64,000 nt of DNA from JANMEB01 sp041745295 (GTDB lineage: Bacteria; Planctomycetota; Planctomycetia; Pirellulales; Pirellulaceae): assembly GCA_041745295.1 (NCBI GenBank), contig JBGTJE010000011.1, forward strand, positions 1-64,000, in the 5' to 3' direction. Below are positions 62,701 to 64,000 of this stretch, piece after piece. The notes under the pieces are model-generated. The model saw only the letters and a program-made list of their open reading frames with translations. It searched no databases and was not told the DNA's origin. A program made the position numbers and the translations under genes. Positions within the stretch are counted from its first letter, which is position 1; every line of letters starts with the position of its first letter.

Positions 62701-63094
62701 CGTGCCACGAGAAATCTCGCTGCGCAATCTGGCTGCCGCCGGCGGAATGAGTCCGGTGGATTTGGCCGCCTGGCTCAGCGCTCAACTCGAGGAATCCAAG
62801 CCGCAATTGGCAGACGGGCACGGCGAAATTCGCTTGATGATCGCCCACGCGGGAAATGAGCAAACGCGAGAGGCGCTCCGTGATTTAAAGGACCACCAGC
62901 CGTTGCAGCCGACGTTTCTGGAGCACACGCCGGGCGATCTGGTGTTTTGCCAAGAGTTGCAAGAAATCCCCTTTGCCCAATTGATTTACCGACTCTTAGA
63001 AGGTCGCAACGATGCCTTGGATCTCGCCGCCCGCCTGCACTCGCGCACCGACGTCGATTGGAGCAGCCTCAACGATCTTTTTCAAATGTCCTAG
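59795..63094 (+). CDS. Serine/threonine protein kinase fused to a tubulin-like GTPase domain
   Basis: A cytoplasmic protein of about 1099 residues. The kinase domain (about 1-270) has the glycine loop RIGSGGYGEVW, K41 in AVKFV, H136-L-D138 with KPEN in the catalytic loop (HLD where most kinases have HRD), D155FG and YAPPE. After a basic linker, PTLIVGVGQTAARVL (near residue 335) and TSSAGGVGSGMTIDLAYAIR (near 488) match the nucleotide loop and the G-rich signature of the tubulin/FtsZ-like family Tubulin_2. The last 450 residues are helical, partly coiled coil. The GTG at 59795 (residues VKTIKPNDVVLGY) is preferred over the GTG at 59627. It is convergent with the deoxyhypusine-synthase-like gene, 5 bases apart. 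Confidence 0.87.
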   Translation: MKTIKPNDVVLGYTLRTRIGSGGYGEVWSAEAPGGMMKAVKFVYGFHDEARARTELKALDRIKLVRHPFLLSLERIQVVSGQLIVITELADKSLADMFRETKTASGTGIPRADLLQYMRDAADGLDYLSQTHSLQHLDIKPENLLLLSGHVKIADFGLVKEVHDATQSLMNGLTPIYAPPELFDGRPHRNSDQYSLAIVYQEMLTGTRPFTGTSAAQLAAQHINGRPALQALPAKDQPVIFRALSKDPSVRYNSCRELIDELVERKSRVKAKRALSAPELRTETTLAGCVMDETPRRGFTSRVSESNFPYSATHLVNLPPLDLAGAKAVARPTLIVGVGQTAARVLTRIRQRLVQQFGGAASTPAIALLCLDTDVPMLSKMTHPPGEHRLRDSDILPIPLKTSEQYRQVGQLKWNWLSRRWIYNIPRSGQSEGLRPLGRLAFADHSVEILRRLKDIVADITKPESVAATAETIGLDPEPDRVNVVFVTSSAGGVGSGMTIDLAYAIRAILHEKGCDDIRLTGLLLHATPRGQNEQVLAIANSVSLLTEIRHFNQFGYPGDESCGMPSFEDDPVFDHTYLLHMGEGLSSPAFEDGINRIGEYVFLTIASDCQSYLEKCRAQGSSNFRSASIRSYGLSQHDAFDEMSRALAEAVAQRWLQVDQARMGFAADQCVESIRAERNLLPAQVCRHTAPLAARQIEAVREAWRHEIRDKYAKTGMDECRRRVEQLVQGLFEQFGLTSECGNSKASLELRTALEKQADQVAKELNEQLWSLVSQPIFRVGGAGHATSRLIHQLRCDVEQQRKFAAHAKSRQQETLQSARLKTAANKKSDQSPPAWAQWCEQYLAASVEHFEAELAAQFLARISAALAGTETALLTAAGELARRLDVCMPRDFGDPDFSSRPEVFPVPQIKVHIRNKLGELAERVDAHLQHGWLHDSGGLTRVISDPLHRYGQLPRMLMAACNTVISSVPREISLRNLAAAGGMSPVDLAAWLSAQLEESKPQLADGHGEIRLMIAHAGNEQTREALRDLKDHQPLQPTFLEHTPGDLVFCQELQEIPFAQLIYRLLEGRNDALDLAARLHSRTDVDWSSLNDLFQMS

Positions 63095-63099
63095 CCCGT

Positions 63100-64000
63100 T
63101 TATTGGGCGAGCACGAAGGCGAATATCAACGGCGCTACGATCGACGCATCCGAGTTGATCATGAACTTAGGCGCTTCCGGATCCAGCTTGTACCAAGTGA
63201 TTTTCTCGTTGGGAACTGCCCCGGAATACGAGCCGAACGAAGTCGTCGAATCAGAGATCTGCGCGAAATACTTCCATAAATTGATATCGCGCTCCAAGTC
63301 TTGCACGATCAGCGGAACCGCGCAGATCGCGAAATCGCCGGCGATTCCGCCGCCAATTTGGAAAAACCCGATCCCCGGGCCCGCCTCGTGGTCCAGATAC
63401 CAACGAACCAAGTGTTCCATCTGTTCGGTTCCTGATCGGACCGCGTGATGGGTACTAATTTTTCCCTCCATGACGCGAGCAGCGAAGATATTCCCCAAGG
63501 TGGAATCTTCAAAGCCCGGTGAGTAGACCGGAATTTTTTTCTGCCAAGCCGCGTGGAGCCAGGAGTTTTCGACCGGGATTTGAAAGTGTGGCTCAAGCAC
63601 TTTGCTCTCGAACAGCCGAAAGAAAACTTGGCAGGGAAACAACGATTCTCCCTTCCGCGCGACTTCGGCACAGGTTGCCATGAAAGGACCCTCGATGTGG
63701 CGGATCACATCTTCGGGAATGCAAGTGTCGGTCACTCGGTTAAAACCCGCGTCCCGCAGGGCCACTTCGTCGTCGGGGGATAGGTCGCGATAGTTCGGCA
63801 CCGTTCGATACTCGTCGTGCGCGACGAGATTGAACACATCCTCTTCCAGGTTCGCGGCGGTGCACGAGATCGCGTGAACCTTGTCCTGGCGGATCATCTC
63901 CGCCAGTGAGACCCCCAGCTCGGCAGTGCTCATCGCACCCGCCATCGCCAGCAACATCTTGCCGCCCCCATCCAAATGACTGCGATACGACTGGGCGGCC
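63100..64000 (-). CDS. Deoxyhypusine-synthase-family protein, partial (N-terminus off the window)
   Basis: The frame is open to base 64000, so 300 residues of a protein of about 350 are visible, with its natural stop at 63100. MLLAMAGAMSTAELGVSLAE, AISCTAANLEEDVFNLVAHD, FFQIGGGIAGDFAICAVP and NSDASIVAPLIFAFVLAQ are the hallmarks of the family. The eukaryotic active-site Lys in WGK has its counterpart in ITWYKL, so an aminobutyl-transferring activity on spermidine is possible. Bacteria generally lack eIF-5A, and bacterial members may instead make homospermidine; this is not decided here. The fold binds NAD. Confidence 0.9.
   Translation of the reverse strand, partial: AAQSYRSHLDGGGKMLLAMAGAMSTAELGVSLAEMIRQDKVHAISCTAANLEEDVFNLVAHDEYRTVPNYRDLSPDDEVALRDAGFNRVTDTCIPEDVIRHIEGPFMATCAEVARKGESLFPCQVFFRLFESKVLEPHFQIPVENSWLHAAWQKKIPVYSPGFEDSTLGNIFAARVMEGKISTHHAVRSGTEQMEHLVRWYLDHEAGPGIGFFQIGGGIAGDFAICAVPLIVQDLERDINLWKYFAQISDSTTSFGSYSGAVPNEKITWYKLDPEAPKFMINSDASIVAPLIFAFVLAQ

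Overview
The window is a chromosomal segment from a planctomycete, most likely of the Pirellulales type. Pointers to this are an ECF sigma factor directly upstream of a Ser/Thr kinase with a TPR tail, an exported ELWxxDGT-repeat protein with the planctomycete N-terminal motif LEPLESRTLLAG, Tat-exported GMC and hypothetical proteins, a protein kinase fused to a tubulin-like GTPase, and weak or absent Shine-Dalgarno sequences at many starts. KdsC beside a large LptC/LptA-like protein, and an inverse-autotransporter-like protein, suggest a Gram-negative type outer membrane.

Layout. 1-6.5 kb: partial dnaX with the SRP RNA just upstream of it, a GMC oxidoreductase, an HtrA-type protease and a GT4 glycosyltransferase. 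6.5-19.4 kb: SRPBCC protein, TPR lipoprotein, inverse autotransporter/beta-helix protein, TPR kinase with its ECF sigma factor, ELWxxDGT protein. 19.4-28.8 kb: Ski2-like helicase, oligoendopeptidase F, Lpt-like protein, KdsC, YhcH-family protein. 29-44.5 kb: several secreted proteins of unknown function, a frame-disrupted carboxypeptidase-regulatory-domain gene, carB, an exported HEAT/pseudo-receiver protein, and a sigma-54-activator-like AAA+ protein without GAFTGA. 44.9-56.5 kb: mostly housekeeping and metabolic genes (CocE-type hydrolase, queuosine-precursor transporter, YjbQ, Rieske oxygenase, cystathionine gamma-synthase/lyase, DUF2617-like protein, uracil-DNA glycosylase, RecJ, ribosomal protein L33). 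56.8-63.1 kb: the most interesting locus, an FHA-EAL protein divergent from an AAA+ ATPase, which is followed by a Ser/Thr kinase-tubulin fusion. The right edge holds a partial deoxyhypusine-synthase-family gene.

Many intergenic gaps are filled with short GC-rich palindromic repeats of at least ten families. Several run into genes: one repeat is read in frame in two unrelated proteins (helicase and Lpt-like protein), others form the N-terminus, the C-terminus or the stop codon of neighbouring reading frames. No tRNA, CRISPR array, insertion sequence or prophage was seen. All functional calls come from reading motifs by eye; no database search was run.
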